Source: Amylostereum areolatum (taxonomy: Eukaryota; Basidiomycota; Agaricomycetes; Russulales; Stereaceae). Taken from it: 64,000 nucleotides of DNA. This document shows positions 1 through 10,255 of this stretch, piece by piece; the stretch's first letter is position 1, and the number at the start of each line of letters is the position of its first letter. The notes under the pieces are model-generated. The model did not search any database, was not told where the DNA came from, and saw nothing but the letters and a program-made list of their open reading frames with translations. The translations under genes and the position numbers were made by a program. The DNA lies in the NCBI GenBank assembly GCA_012932865.1, contig SAXG01000045.1:248001-312000 (forward strand), given 5' to 3'.

Positions 1-2455
1 GTATAATCCGCATAAGAGCCTGAAGGAGTTGCTGGGCGAAGGACAGGGTAAGAAGAAGAAGAATGACAAGGTTCCGGTCGTTATCGATCCTCGTCTCACA
101 AAGGTTCTTCGACCCCATCAAATAGAGGGGGTAAAGGTGAATCGTCTTACAGTCGAGCTCTCCAAGCCACCTTGCTCACTCTTTGGCTAGTTTTTGTACA
201 AGTGCACAACTGGAATGCTCGTCAACGATCAGTATGGATGCATCATGGCGGACGAAATGGGTTTGGGAAAGACCCTTCCAATGCATCGCACTGCTATGGA
301 CTCTTCTCAAGCAGTCGCCCCACGCGGGGAAGCCCACAATCGACAAATGTATCATTGCGTGTCCTTCCAGTCTAGTGCGCAATTGGGCGAATGAATTGGG
401 TAGGCCGCCGTCCTTCCACATGTCCGTATGCTTGCTCATACAACGATAAAGTCAAATGGTTGGGCAAGGACACTATTTCTGCGCTCGCTATCGATGGGAA
501 AGGTGGCAGAGCCGAGCTGATTGCGAAGGTTGAACGGTGGATAGCTGCGAGTGGAAGGAATGTCACACAGCCAGGTAAGTCATGACAACATGCCTACAAC
601 GTTCGCTCACAAATGGCTACAGTGATGATCGTGTCGTACGAAACACTACGAAGTCTAGAAGCAACTCTCGCGAATTGTCGGATCGGTTTACTCCTTTGTG
701 ATGAGGGACATCGCTTGAAAAACTCGGGTAAGCTTCACGATACTGCGTTCTCGATCCACAGTAATGTATTCTCGCAGAGTCACAAACATATACCGCCCTT
801 AACTCTTTGAACGTTCGTCGTCGGGTAATCCTCTCCGGAACACCCATCCAGGTATTTCGCACACCTGTTAACTCTGAATCCTCCTCATCTTTTCGTAGAA
901 CGACCTTTCAGAGTACTTTTCGTTGCTCAGCTTCGCGAACCCGAATTTTCTGGGTTCCAAGAACGACTTCCGTAAAAAATTCGAGAATACCATTATTCGC
1001 GGACGTGACGCAGATGCGACGGATGCGAACAAAGCAGAAAGCGAGAAGAAGCTCAAGGAGCTAGGCGAACTAGTCTCCAAGTTTATCATTCGGAGGACCA
1101 ATGACTTGCTCTCCAAATACCGTGTGTATATTCCCTCTGCACGTTTGCACACCCTGAGCTTATTGCATAACAGTTCCCGTGAAATACGAACAAGTCGTAT
1201 TTTGTGGTCTTTCTGACTTTCAAACATCATTGTATCGGCTTTTCATATCCTCACCAGAGATCAAAGCTCTGCTACGAGGCGCCCAATCTCAACCTCTCAA
1301 GGCCATTAACATCCTCAAGAAGCTGTGCAATCACCCTGAGCTTCTGGACCTGCCGAAGGACCTTCACGGCTCTGAGAAGCTGATACCAGAAGGGTTTTCC
1401 GGGGCTGGCTCAAGCGGTAGCTCCGGAGGACGAGGCAAGAGTCAGACCGTGAACTGTGCATGGGGCGGCAAATTCCTGGTCCTTGAACGGTAGGGCGGCG
1501 ATTATACGAAGCATCGTAGCTGCTGACGTGCGTCTAGATTTCTCCATCGCCTACGTACAGAAACCACCGACAAGATTGTCCTTATAAGCAATTACACGCA
1601 AACACTGGACATGTTTGAGAAACTGCTTAGGAGCAAGAGGTGTGCTTTTTCCATGTCATTCATATACACAGCGGATATCTTATTGTTCATGACTAGGTAC
1701 GGCTACTTTAGGCTTGACGGCAGCATGGGTATCCCAAAACGTCAGAAGATGGTCGACCAGTTCAACGATCCGGAAGGCAAGGAATTCGTATTTCTATTGA
1801 GTAGCAAGGCCGGTGGTTGCGGTATCAATCTCATTGGAGCCAATCGCCTGATCCTCTTCGACCCTGGTACGACTTTTTATCGCCAACTCGACGACGTTCA
1901 CTTACCAGGTCATAGACTGGAATCCTGCTGCTGACCAGCAAGCTCTCGCGCGTGTATGGAGAGATGGTCAGAAGAAAGAATGTAAGTCTAGGCTCGGATG
2001 ACTGGATGTTTTTGGCCTTATGCTTTCGTAGGTTTCGTCTACCGCTTTATTTCTACCGGCACAATCGAAGAGAAGATCTTTCAGCGGCAAGCGAACAAAC
2101 AGGCCCTGTCATCTGCCGTCGTGGATGAGAAGGAGGATACGGAGAGGCACTTTTCCGTCGACGCTCTGCGCCAGCTGTTCCTCTTCAACGAGAAGACGGT
2201 GTGCGAAACGCACGAGACATTCAAATGCAAACGATGCAAGAACGGCAAGCAAACGATCAAAGCACCTGCCTTGCTATATGGGGATGCTAGCACGTATGTT
2301 TTCCTCCCGGAACAATCGCCCCCTCGAAGCTCACTTCCTCATGCAGCTGGAATCATTTCACTAACGAGGAGTTGAAGAACAATCATGACGATCTTCTTCG
2401 AGCAGAAGTTGGCCTACCGGAGGTGTCGTTCGTCTTTCAGTATATCAGTCATTGA
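1..2455 (+). CDS. RAD54: Rad54 DNA repair/recombination translocase (5' truncated)
   Basis: SNF2-family ATPase that acts with Rad51 in homologous recombination in the nucleus. The window opens inside the gene, so the N-terminal region is missing. In order one reads [12 protein letters not shown], the Walker A box ADEMGLGKT (about 248-274), CDEGH in the DEXH position, SGTPIQ, an FIIRRT segment, [10 protein letters not shown], the helicase C motifs [25 protein letters not shown] and [15 protein letters not shown], then the Rad54-type [12 protein letters not shown] end. About ten GT-AG introns of 45-65 bp interrupt it (for example 137-190, and one after DPDWNPA...KKE near 1980-2030). The order and the cysteine tail fit Rad54 better than Rdh54. 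One base too many lies near 278, just after GKTL, so exon 2 cannot be read through without a frameshift; everything downstream is conserved. It converges on the Lin1-like gene. Confidence 0.93.
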
Positions 2456-2662
2456 TTGTTCCCTCGGTTCTGTTGTACTTATGCTCTGTCCTGGAAGTTT
2501 GTTGTACTTTGTTATCCATCGCAATCCCATTGTTATCACACTTGCACTTCTTCGAGCGCATCCGACTTGAATGCAGCCAACGAGGAGCATTCCATGCCAT
2601 ATCAGCGACACCGAGTCTGAGAAATGAAAAATCAAACGATATGAACACAACTTCTCGTAGAT

Positions 2663-3904
2663 CTAAACATCGTCCCAACCTCCCCATTCGCCACCCACTC
2701 GCCGCACCTTCACCTTCTCTCCAGCAGGTCCGAAATACGACGCTTTAAACCAGGCCTCCATCTCACCTTCACCGAAGGGCCCGAACACTTCACCCTCCGA
2801 CGTTGTGGTTCCTGGGACATCCCACTTGTATTCGTACTTGACGTCGGCAGAGGGCGGTTGCCATGAAGCGTCCACGATGCCGGATGAGCGGACGGATCGT
2901 ACGAGCTCCTCATATGTTTTGCTGTATATATCGGTATCTCCCAGGGACATGAGTGTCGACGCTAGGTGCGTTAGGTGGTCGATGGTTGAACTGGCGTCCG
3001 ACGGGTTCGACGGCTGGTCAACGTCCATAGATGTCCCGCTGGATTTCGATCCTTTGGTACTGTACGCGGTAGAGAGGATCAGCCAGAGGATCGCAGTGTA
3101 GAACGAGACGAACCTTTTGGTCTTTGCCTTGCTCTTCTTCACCTGCGCGCCGAGTCGTTGCAGGGCCTCGAGCACCGTCTCGCCCTTCTTCAGCAACGGC
3201 AGCACTTCCTTCTCCATCGCCTCTTTCCCGCCCAGATCCGTGAGCTCTTTCTCCTCCGCCCGCATCTTCTCCTTCTGCGCCCGTTCCTGCGCCCGCTTGC
3301 GCTTGCGCGCCTCCTTGATCGCCCGCTCGTCCACGTCCTCCATCCACCGGTCGTGCAAGGCGTGAGGATCGAACGCGCGCACGTACATCCCGTCCTCGGA
3401 GAACTTTCCTTCCTCCATCTCCTCGCGCATGTTGAATGACGACAGCTCGAAGCCCATCCCCGCCTTCCTCCGTCGTTCCGCGTCGTCTTCGTCCTCAGGC
3501 TCATCCCCATCCCCATCCTCGTCGTCCTCGTCCCCACCGAACTCCTGACCTTCGATATCCCCCAGTCGCAAGAACTTCTCCTCCTTCTTTCCGCTCTCCT
3601 CCGCTTTCTCCTCCTCATTTTCGCCCATCGCGAACATATCCTCTTCCTCAGCCTCTCCTGCTCCCGATCGCCGGCTGGGCACCACACCTTCCCCGTCGTC
3701 GCTTGAATCTGAATCATAGCCTTCCGTGCGTACACGGCCCTTGCGCGTGGCGGATGGATTCTCGAGTGCGGCGTCGACTTCCTCCGCAAAGTTGGCCGGG
3801 TCCTCGGAAGGATCGACGAAGCGCGTCTTCTTGGCAGAGGGCCGTTTGGATGGCCCGGCATCTCCGGAGGACGCTTGTCGTTTGTGTGCCGGGCGCGATT
3901 GCAT
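2663..3904 (-). CDS. Lin1/CD2BP2-like GYF-domain protein
   Basis: Homologue of yeast Lin1 (Snu40) and human CD2BP2, a U5 snRNP-associated protein of the pre-mRNA splicing apparatus. The N-terminal part is charged: MQSRPAHKRQ, then KKTRFVDPSED, then long Asp/Glu stretches typical of the family. The middle is rich in basic coiled-coil-like sequence. The C-terminus carries the GYF fold: YEYKWDVPG, then EVFGPFGEGEMEAWF, then KASYFG. The name-giving Gly-Tyr-Phe reads Ser-Tyr-Phe here. The ATG at 3904 opens the frame. A 54-bp GT-AG segment (3060-3113) is an open, in-frame intron; removing it joins KTK to STKGSKS and deletes a hydrophobic insert unlike the family. It converges on RAD54 with about 200 bp between stops. 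Confidence 0.85.
   Translation of the reverse strand: MQSRPAHKRQASSGDAGPSKRPSAKKTRFVDPSEDPANFAEEVDAALENPSATRKGRVRTEGYDSDSSDDGEGVVPSRRSGAGEAEEEDMFAMGENEEEKAEESGKKEEKFLRLGDIEGQEFGGDEDDEDGDGDEPEDEDDAERRRKAGMGFELSSFNMREEMEEGKFSEDGMYVRAFDPHALHDRWMEDVDERAIKEARKRKRAQERAQKEKMRAEEKELTDLGGKEAMEKEVLPLLKKGETVLEALQRLGAQVKKSKAKTKRFVSFYTAILWLILSTAYSTKGSKSSGTSMDVDQPSNPSDASSTIDHLTHLASTLMSLGDTDIYSKTYEELVRSVRSSGIVDASWQPPSADVKYEYKWDVPGTTTSEGEVFGPFGEGEMEAWFKASYFGPAGEKVKVRRVGGEWGGWDDV
3060..3113 (-). other. Stop-free 54-bp intron inside the Lin1-like gene
   Basis: On the minus strand this begins GTTCGT and ends GTACAG, with CTGAT as a possible branch point. It is a multiple of three and has no stop, so retention would add 18 mostly hydrophobic residues. 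Its length and borders match the other introns in the window, so I treat it as an intron, not coding sequence. Confidence 0.7.
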
Positions 3905-4202
3905 GACAAAATGCGGGGGTGTAGCTGAGATGATAGACGTTCAAAGAAGTGACTTCGAGTTCTGAGTGGCCCCATCTCGGTCACGTGCATACATTGGCAC
4001 GGCGGACCAGTCTCAGAGCAAGCTTTGGGGCTTTGAGGGTCACAATCCGTCTTCAGCTGAACGGCTGAAGATGCAGGGCGGTGTCTACAAGAAATCGAGA
4101 ATAATTTATCCCTAAGAACACAATACTTTGGCCCACTGTCCACCAACCAGCCATTAAATGCACGAAGATAGTCCCTCATGTTTTCCTCGCACCGTCAAAG
4201 GT
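3905..4202. promoter_or_regulatory. Intergenic region, Lin1-like upstream / PQ-loop downstream
   Basis: Both flanking genes are on the minus strand, so this holds the Lin1-like promoter and the PQ-loop gene's 3' end. A GTCACGTG palindrome (3980-3987) lies about 76 bp upstream of the Lin1-like ATG. No other gene is seen. Confidence 0.5.
3980..3987. promoter_or_regulatory. GTCACGTG palindrome upstream of Lin1-like gene
   Basis: GGTCACGTG context. Matches the known Cbf1/bHLH consensus RTCACRTG. Lies about 76 bp from the ATG at 3904. Confidence 0.45.
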
Positions 4203-6045
4203 TTAACTAGCTGCACCGTCTGCGTCCGGGTTCAGCCTTCGTCGATGAGGGGTGTTTGGTGCATCTCCGCCGTCCACATCCACCCCTTCTGCACTGATCA
4301 ATCCCTCCTCTTCTTCGGCCAGGGTCGAAGCGCGTGCGGGTCCACGCCGTCCACGCCCTCGGGGGCGGGCGCGGTATATAAATGTTTGAGCGACAATAGT
4401 CACGTCAAACATGAACGTTCCACCACTGCCAAGCAAATATCTGCGTATATGGGATGAGAAAAGAGCAGATGGAAGAGACGAAGCAATACGCACGGAAGAC
4501 TCTCGGCAAGGTATGCACTGGCCTCGGGAGGCGGTAAGGACATTTTCGGTGCCGTGAGGATGGAGAGTACGTAGAAGAAGTTGCCGAAGAAGGCGAAAAT
4601 GAAGAGATACACGGAAAGACCCTCGACGGACTTTCGGGCAAACTGGAGGGAGAGTCGGTAAGGGTCAAGAGAGTCGAGACGACGAAGGCTCACATTCTTC
4701 CATATCTGAGGTAAGCGCGAGGTGAGGTAAAGTGTTGTGCATGCCCATGCGAAGATCCGTCCGATAACGCGCTCCGCAGAGGCGCCTTCGTCAGGCGGGG
4801 GGTCGTCGTGCGCATGGATGTCGTCGGAAAGCGATCGATCGAAAGTGACGAACACTTCGGGTGATTGCAGAGGAGGCGAATGCAGAGATGTGGCGACTAT
4901 ATCCGACGCGACGGGTAGTTCCACGTTCGAGAGTACGCGCCCGATTTGCAATCCTGATTCGGGAACCACGCCCCTACGATTGCGTACGAGGGTGCCCACA
5001 CCGAACAATGCCCACGCGCCCATGAAGACCATGCCAGCGCCCCGTTTGCTCGCACGAGAACTTCGTCGGCGCTGGCTCTCCTCTCCGTGTTGCCATCGTT
5101 CCTCGTCGACTTGTTCATCGTCGAGGTCGTTCCGCTGTAGAGAGCGACCACGCGCGAGGGGGTCCAATGGCTCGGACTGCGACGTGATCTGTAATGAAGG
5201 GGGTACGGGAGAGCTAATGGGTCGATCAGCGGCAGACGCGAGGGCGGGGGAGTACCGCTCTTTGCTCCATGACACGCGTTTCCGACGACCGTGGCGGCCA
5301 GAGTCGGAATGGAAGCTTTCGGTGAGGGCGTTGAGAGCTTCGTCGTCTACTTCGTCTTCGTCTTCCGGACGGGAATCGCCTGGGGAAAACGTACGGGTTT
5401 CTGGAAGACCCTCGATGCTGTGACGAGACCAGGGAGACTGATAGGGCGGGGCTGATTGAAACTCTTCGTGTTGTGCGGCGAGAGCTGCTGCTGCGGCCAC
5501 GTTTGCGGCGGCAGAAGACAAAGCGCGATAATGGGTGGGTGTACGGTCAAGGGAAGTACGACTTGCGCCTGGATATGAGCGGGGATGGGAGCGGGAGCGA
5601 GGAAGGGAGACGGGATCGGGAGAGCGGTTGCGGTAGTAGAGGTATTGAGCGAGAAGGGAGAAATCGACAAAGCAGAAGTAGGTGGCCAGCCATTTCTGCG
5701 GAGAGATGAGGCGAGAGCGGGAAGGGAAGAAAGGAAAGGGAGCTACCTGGAAAGGGAGCTGGTTGGTGAGAATGCAGCCGATGAGGTTTGTGAGATCGCC
5801 TGGAGTGGTTGAGGGCGTGAAAGCAGAGGAGGGAAAGCGAAGGAGAATACCTAAAAGCCAGTTGAGAAGGAAAGGGAGGGCGAGGCCTTCAACGGACTGA
5901 TTGCGGATGTTCTCGACGACTTGGCTGAAGGAAGTGAGAGGCGCAGAGAGAGAGAGATGTATATATATAAAGCTCACGGGAACTGAGCACCAAGCCAAGA
6001 GGCTATGGAAAGGTAGCCTGCGACATCGCTGAAGGAGGAGGGCAT
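4203..6045 (-). CDS. PQ-loop repeat vacuolar/lysosomal amino-acid transporter-like protein
   Basis: Seven-helix PQ-loop membrane protein related to yeast Ypq1-3/human SLC66A1 (PQLC2), which move basic amino acids across the vacuolar or lysosomal membrane. Splicing at 5977/5925 creates the first loop, LGAQFPQVVENIRNQSVEG (PQ at residues 23-24), followed by LPFLLNWLLGDLTNLIGC and LATYFCFVDFSLLAQYLYY. The second loop, LTSRLPQIWKN, is spliced to FARKSVEGLSVYLFIFAF, and the protein ends after GTFMFDVTIVAQTFIYR and a charged tail. Five or more short introns fit GT-AG. The ATG at 6045 is chosen because it opens directly into the first helix. An unusually long hydrophilic, Ser/Arg-rich loop of roughly 250 residues separates the two halves. 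It is divergent from the LisH gene. Confidence 0.87.
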
Positions 6046-6274
6046 GAGAAAGAAAGGAAAGGAAATGCGGAGGAGAGGGAGTACCGAGAGATGGATCGAC
6101 CCGCTCCCGCTCGCCGGCTGATCGGCCCGCCCTTCCCCACAGTTTGCTCGAGTCGACCTGAGTCCGACTGGCCTCCACGACGAACTCCCCGTTCAGACCG
6201 AAACCGTGTCCGCGCTCGCTCATGAACCCGTCCACTCGCAATCTCGTAACCGTTTCCCCTTCTCCCTCTCCCCG
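6046..6274. promoter_or_regulatory. Bidirectional promoter, PQ-loop gene / LisH-CTLH gene
   Basis: About 230 bp separates the two divergent ATGs. A CT-rich run lies just before the 6275 ATG, as is common upstream of basidiomycete start sites. No TATA box is evident. Confidence 0.55.
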
Positions 6275-7418
6275 ATGTCTCCCTCACCTTTTCCCTCTCA
6301 GCGGCCCCTCGTGCTCGACTATCTCACTCACAACTGCTACTCAAACACCGCCACCGCTTTCGCCAACGACAGCCTCGTGAAGCATCTGGACGCGGACGGC
6401 GATCTCGTCGTTCCTCCCCCAGGCCAGTCCGACAGTCTCCCTCTTTCCCCCGATCTTCTCGCCCAAGTTCGTCTCAGAGCACGTTCGTATCCGTCTCCTC
6501 CCCTCGTCCCCGCTCACCTCGCGTCCCCAACAGAAATACAGTCCTCCATCTTATCCGGCCGTGTGGACGACGCCATCCAACTCTTGAACCGCCACTTTCC
6601 CGCCGTACTCGCCCCGTCCTCCGCAGACCCTCCTCCTCCAAACCCCGCGAAACCCTCCGCCCCATCCGATACCCTTCACTCCATTATACCCTTTTCTTTC
6701 GACCCTTCTTGTCTCTTCCTCGATCTCCGCATTCTCGCCTTTCTGGAAGCGTGCCGCACCGTTCCCTTGGATCCCCAAAATCCCACAGCTCCTGCCTCAG
6801 AACCGGACACCTCATCCACCATCCCTGACCCAACCTTAACTCCAACTCCGGACGCCGACCTCCATCTCGCACGCCTTCTCAAACACGTGCAGGAGCTCTT
6901 CGCTCTCGCTCAGTCCCTAGATTCCGCCGAAGATCGCACGGCGTACCAGCATGAACTTGGCAAGATCAGCACCGTGCTCGGGTATAAGGTCCCGGAGGAC
7001 AGTCCCTCCGCCAAATACCTTGCCCACTCCCGTAGAGTGACGGTAGCGAACGAAATCAACAGCGCCATCCTCTGTAAGCTCTCTCGCACCTCCCCGTCCG
7101 ATTTAACGCTCATCTCTTCAAGATCGCCTGGGTCTTTCGCCAGTATCGAAGCTCGAGCTCTATGTTCGGTATACAACCGCCCTATGGAATTATATGAACG
7201 AGAAACGGTACAAAGCTCCGACGCTTCCGGCCGGCGCCGCCGGCATTCAGCTTCCACCACGACGGAAGTCCAGTGTGAGCGCCGCTGCTCCTGGCGTCTC
7301 TGCTTCGAGGGACGATGTCGAGGTACATTCACTCCGTTGGCCCTCCTTCCTCTCTCCGCTCACCGCTGCTCTTCAGATCATTCCCTCTTTCGATCTTGGC
7401 CAATTTCTGTCTTCATGA
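6275..7418 (+). CDS. LisH-CTLH-CRA domain protein (RanBPM/Gid8-like)
   Basis: Probable subunit of, or relative of, the CTLH/GID ubiquitin ligase. The LisH motif is near the start (LVLDYLTHNCYSNTATAFA, about residues 12-30). After the first intron is removed the CTLH helix reads RLRAQIQSSILSGRVDDAI. The CRA part follows: LFLDLRILAFLEACR, then HELGKISTVLGYKVPED, then RLGLSPVSKLELYVRYTTA, ending near DLGQFLSS. Introns are inferred in the first third, at about 7075-7121 and at 7322-7375; two are multiples of three and stop-free. ATG 6275 is the first in-frame ATG, since the frame upstream has only GTG. There is no SPRY domain, so it is not a full RanBPM. A proline/threonine-rich insert splits the CRA region. 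Confidence 0.78.
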
Positions 7419-7631
7419 TTCCTCGATGACCTCCACACATCCTCGCCATGTGTGCTGTAGCATATTCTCCATCGTGATGTAAGTGCCCCACGACAGACGT
7501 CGTCCTATCGCTCTGTGCTTCCCTCGTCGACTTGTTTTGTATCGCTTTCCGTACCCTCAGGATACACATATGTACCATCTCTATCAATCCACCACATAGA
7601 ATAGACCTAGTAAACGACAATCCCGCTTTCG
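7419..7631. other. Convergent 3' intergenic region
   Basis: Spacer of about 210 bp between the LisH gene and the leucine-rich gene. It should hold both 3' UTRs. No gene seen. Confidence 0.4.
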
Positions 7632-8752
7632 TCAGGAGACGACCTCAACATCCACCCATCGTCCTCGATTGATCCTACCACCCAGTGCACGACCGTCCAC
7701 TCCACACCCTCTGCACCCCAGCACACGCAGACTCCCCCAACGTCGCCACTGAACTCGTGCAAGTGCATCGTGTTCTCCCCACGCGGGTGCACTGAGCCAC
7801 GCGTTAAACGATAAATCGAGCAGCTCCAGGAGTGGACATTTCTCTGGGAGGTGATGCACCGGTACCGGCGTGGGGATGTTCACGAGCGCGAGGTACGTCA
7901 AAGACGGGGGGAAAGCGAGTAAGTTGGGCACGGTCAGCGGCATGCGCACGAGTGCGAGGGCCCGCAGAGGTTCCGTGTTCGCTGCCTCTGCTTCCGGCGC
8001 GTCCCACTCTCTCCCCTCGCCCGCTGCCGTCTTGTTCTCTGACAAGTCCCGTCGAAGAATATCTCCACGCAACACAGCGCGGGGTCCTATGAGGATCACC
8101 TCGCCGTCCACATGGCCTTCAGGATCAAAAAGAGCACACAACCCACGCGTGCCGAGGGGCGCATGTACCGCGGTGTACCGTAGGAATTTCCTGCGAAGAT
8201 GGAGATGAAGATACGGACGAAGGGCAGCGACCGTGTCAGGTTCCGTGCCATAGTAGTCCACCAACGCGTGCAGACAATGTTGGGTGAGGGGTGTCACCCT
8301 GGTCGAAGAGGAAGCCGCATCCGGGTCGGACTTGGTGGGCAGGAGAGGTGCGTACGTGAAGAAGAGGGAGAGCGCGTCGGCGCGCCATTCGGGCGTGTCG
8401 TAGGCAGGTTCGGCCGGAGACGTCTCAGGCATCCAGCTTCGCGGGACGGGTCCTGCTACAGCATCGAAGGTGGCGGGTGGATTGGTAGATCCTGCACTGG
8501 ATGGTGCGACGTCGAAGATCTGTGAGAACGGAAGGCTCGGGCCCGTCGCGGTTGTGTACGCAATGGCAGAAACACGCTTTTGATTTCTCTGATGACGGAA
8601 CTGCTCTCCCCTGGCGCGATCGTGGTGTGGGCGACATGTCGATGTGGGCGAAGACAGGAAGGTGCATACCGGAGGGTATGGAGGAGTGTGTTGACGCCTC
8701 GCTTTGCGTCGGCTGGCAGCGCTGCCTGATACGCTCCTCGGCGCGGCGGCAT
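7632..8752 (-). CDS. Leucine-rich-repeat-like protein of unknown function
   Basis: I do not recognise a named family. Two exons can be joined: the first holds MPPRRGAYQ and ends IREIKS, and an intron at 8520-8575 leads to IFDVAPSSAG and on through TPEWRADALSLFFTYAPLL. The C-terminal third is leucine-rich with an irregular repeat look (LRALALVRMPLTVPNLL, then LTYLALVNIP, then CPLLELLDLSFNAWL, then GSLRVLGCRGCG), as in fungal LRR/F-box-like proteins, although no F-box is seen. The start is uncertain: open sequence resembling protein (STWGYTTVQGQSFYNSD) continues upstream of 8752 to a possible acceptor near 8824, so one more 5' exon may exist. It is divergent from the Aim34-like gene. Confidence 0.6.
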
Positions 8753-9059
8753 GATTGCGATGTCACTGTTATAAAACGATTGGCCTTGGACCGTGGTGTA
8801 GCCCCAGGTGGACAGCCGGCATGAGGAAATCTAGCAAGTGTCGGACAGTTCTGCCAGTTAGAAAAAAAACGTGAATGAAATTTTACTCTACTCACTGGTG
8901 TACGGTTTGATATCGAGGAAGTCAGATGTTTTGGATGAGGGAGCAAGCCCAAGGATACATGGTGGTCGGTGGATGCGTGAAATGCGATATGTCAGACATG
9001 TGACTTTCCTGTACGGCTTTGCCCTCTGCCTCCGACCTCCGACCTCCAACGTCGACGCC
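8753..9059. promoter_or_regulatory. Bidirectional promoter region, LRR-like gene / Aim34-like gene
   Basis: About 300 bp between divergent genes. The left part may contain an unassigned 5' exon and an intron of the LRR-like gene (donor GTGAGT near 8892, acceptor near 8825). Confidence 0.4.
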
Positions 9060-10044
9060 ATGCTTCGAGCATCTCTCCAAGCCGTCCCCCGCCGCTCTCT
9101 TCTCCCTTCTCCCTCTCGCTCCCTTGTCTCCACCGTTCTTCTCAACAGGTCATGGGAAAACGAAACCGTGACCGACCTCAAGCAAGAGGCTAAAAAGCGC
9201 GGACTTGCACAGTCAGTCCTCTTCCTTCCCTCCCATTTCCACATCGTCTCACTCTTCGGAAAGAAAAGGAAATAAGGCAACCCTCATCACCCGTATTCAG
9301 GAGTTCGACCGCACGTCTTCCCAGCCTGTCTCTTCCACCCAGCCGTCTTCCTCTACCGTCCGTCTCGCGACCACCGACGCCAGCACTGCTTCAACTGCTT
9401 CCACCCCTCCGCCACCCCCGAAGGTCTACCCCAAGGAATATCTGAACGTCACTCTTCCGGACTTATCCGTCCCGCCCCCAGAGCCTCTCATCCAAATCGT
9501 GCGTTTCTACCTACCCACCTCCACCGCACTGCGTCTCACAAACTCGCCTTTTCTTCCTCAGCCCTTCCTCCCCGACTTCTGGGAATCTTCACGCCTCAAA
9601 GTCGAATCAACGCCTGCGGAAATTCCCCTCCCCAAGGTCCTCGTTGTGGGCGGAGAATCGACCCACTCCACCAGCAGCCCGGCGTCCGACATACTTTCCG
9701 CTACGACCATCGACCCCACCGCCATCGCCACCCCCGAACGGTCGAACGCGTCCGGACTTCGTGGCTTGCTTGGGGACGTGGCCGATGATGTCGGTTTGCC
9801 TCGCACCTTTGTCCTTCCCTCTGCTCCGACGACAGTCTCGACCGATCTCGGTATCGGAGAGCCCGGAAAGGCTCCAGTCCAGGATGTCGCCGAGGAGATC
9901 GCCCCTCGTGCTCGTCCTCTCGATTCGGAGGAACAGCGTGGCGTTTGGGTCCTTCTCGGTCTCTTCGCGGGATCATGGCTTACCGCTGGTTTGTTGAAAA
10001 CGCAGACATCCGTCCCGGAAGAAATCCCCGAGACCGGGCACTGA
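9060..10044 (+). CDS. Mitochondrial SAP-domain protein, Aim34-like
   Basis: Resembles fungal Aim34-type proteins: a SAP motif near the N-terminus, a long linker and one C-terminal membrane helix. The N-terminus (MLRASLQAVPRRSLL) is basic and hydroxylated, as in a mitochondrial presequence. The SAP motif is split by an intron (about 9211-9265): TVTDLKQEAKKRGLAQ joins KGNKATLITRIQEF. A second intron lies near 9500-9560. The C-terminus has a single transmembrane segment, VWVLLGLFAGSWLTAGLL, followed by a short acidic tail. ATG 9060 is the first in frame. Yeast Aim34 is mitochondrial and poorly understood, so no reaction can be assigned. The next gene on the same strand, Coa8, is also mitochondrial. 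Confidence 0.75.
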
Positions 10045-10255
10045 TTTTGTCTTACTATACTCTCGTTCGAATTGAATAGAACTAGAATTATCATACGTGC
10101 ATCGCGTACATCCTGAGCATACGACTGTGAAAATGAATGAACACTCGCATCCTCACGGTCCTTTGCGTGTGGTTTGGGCTAAGTACTTACTACTGAGGCT
10201 TTGATTGGCTTTGAGCTTGAGATCTTGGGGGGCCGCCCCGAGAACGCCGACGGTC

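Noticed and set aside
3190..4179. 329-codon minus-strand open frame overlapping the Lin1-like gene
   Set aside because: Arg/Ser-rich composition of an alternate frame over an acidic/basic coding region; no motif, and the true frame carries a GYF domain.
4737..5423. 228-codon plus-strand frame
   Set aside because: Antisense to the disordered loop of the PQ-loop gene; low-complexity Ser/Arg composition and no splice or promoter logic.
6206..6274. Upstream extension of the LisH protein
   Set aside because: The frame is open but begins with GTG; the first ATG is at 6275, just before the LisH motif.
8425..8952. 175-codon minus-strand frame over the LRR-like gene's 5' part
   Set aside because: Crosses a good GT-AG intron, starts with TTG, and is out of frame with the likely exons.
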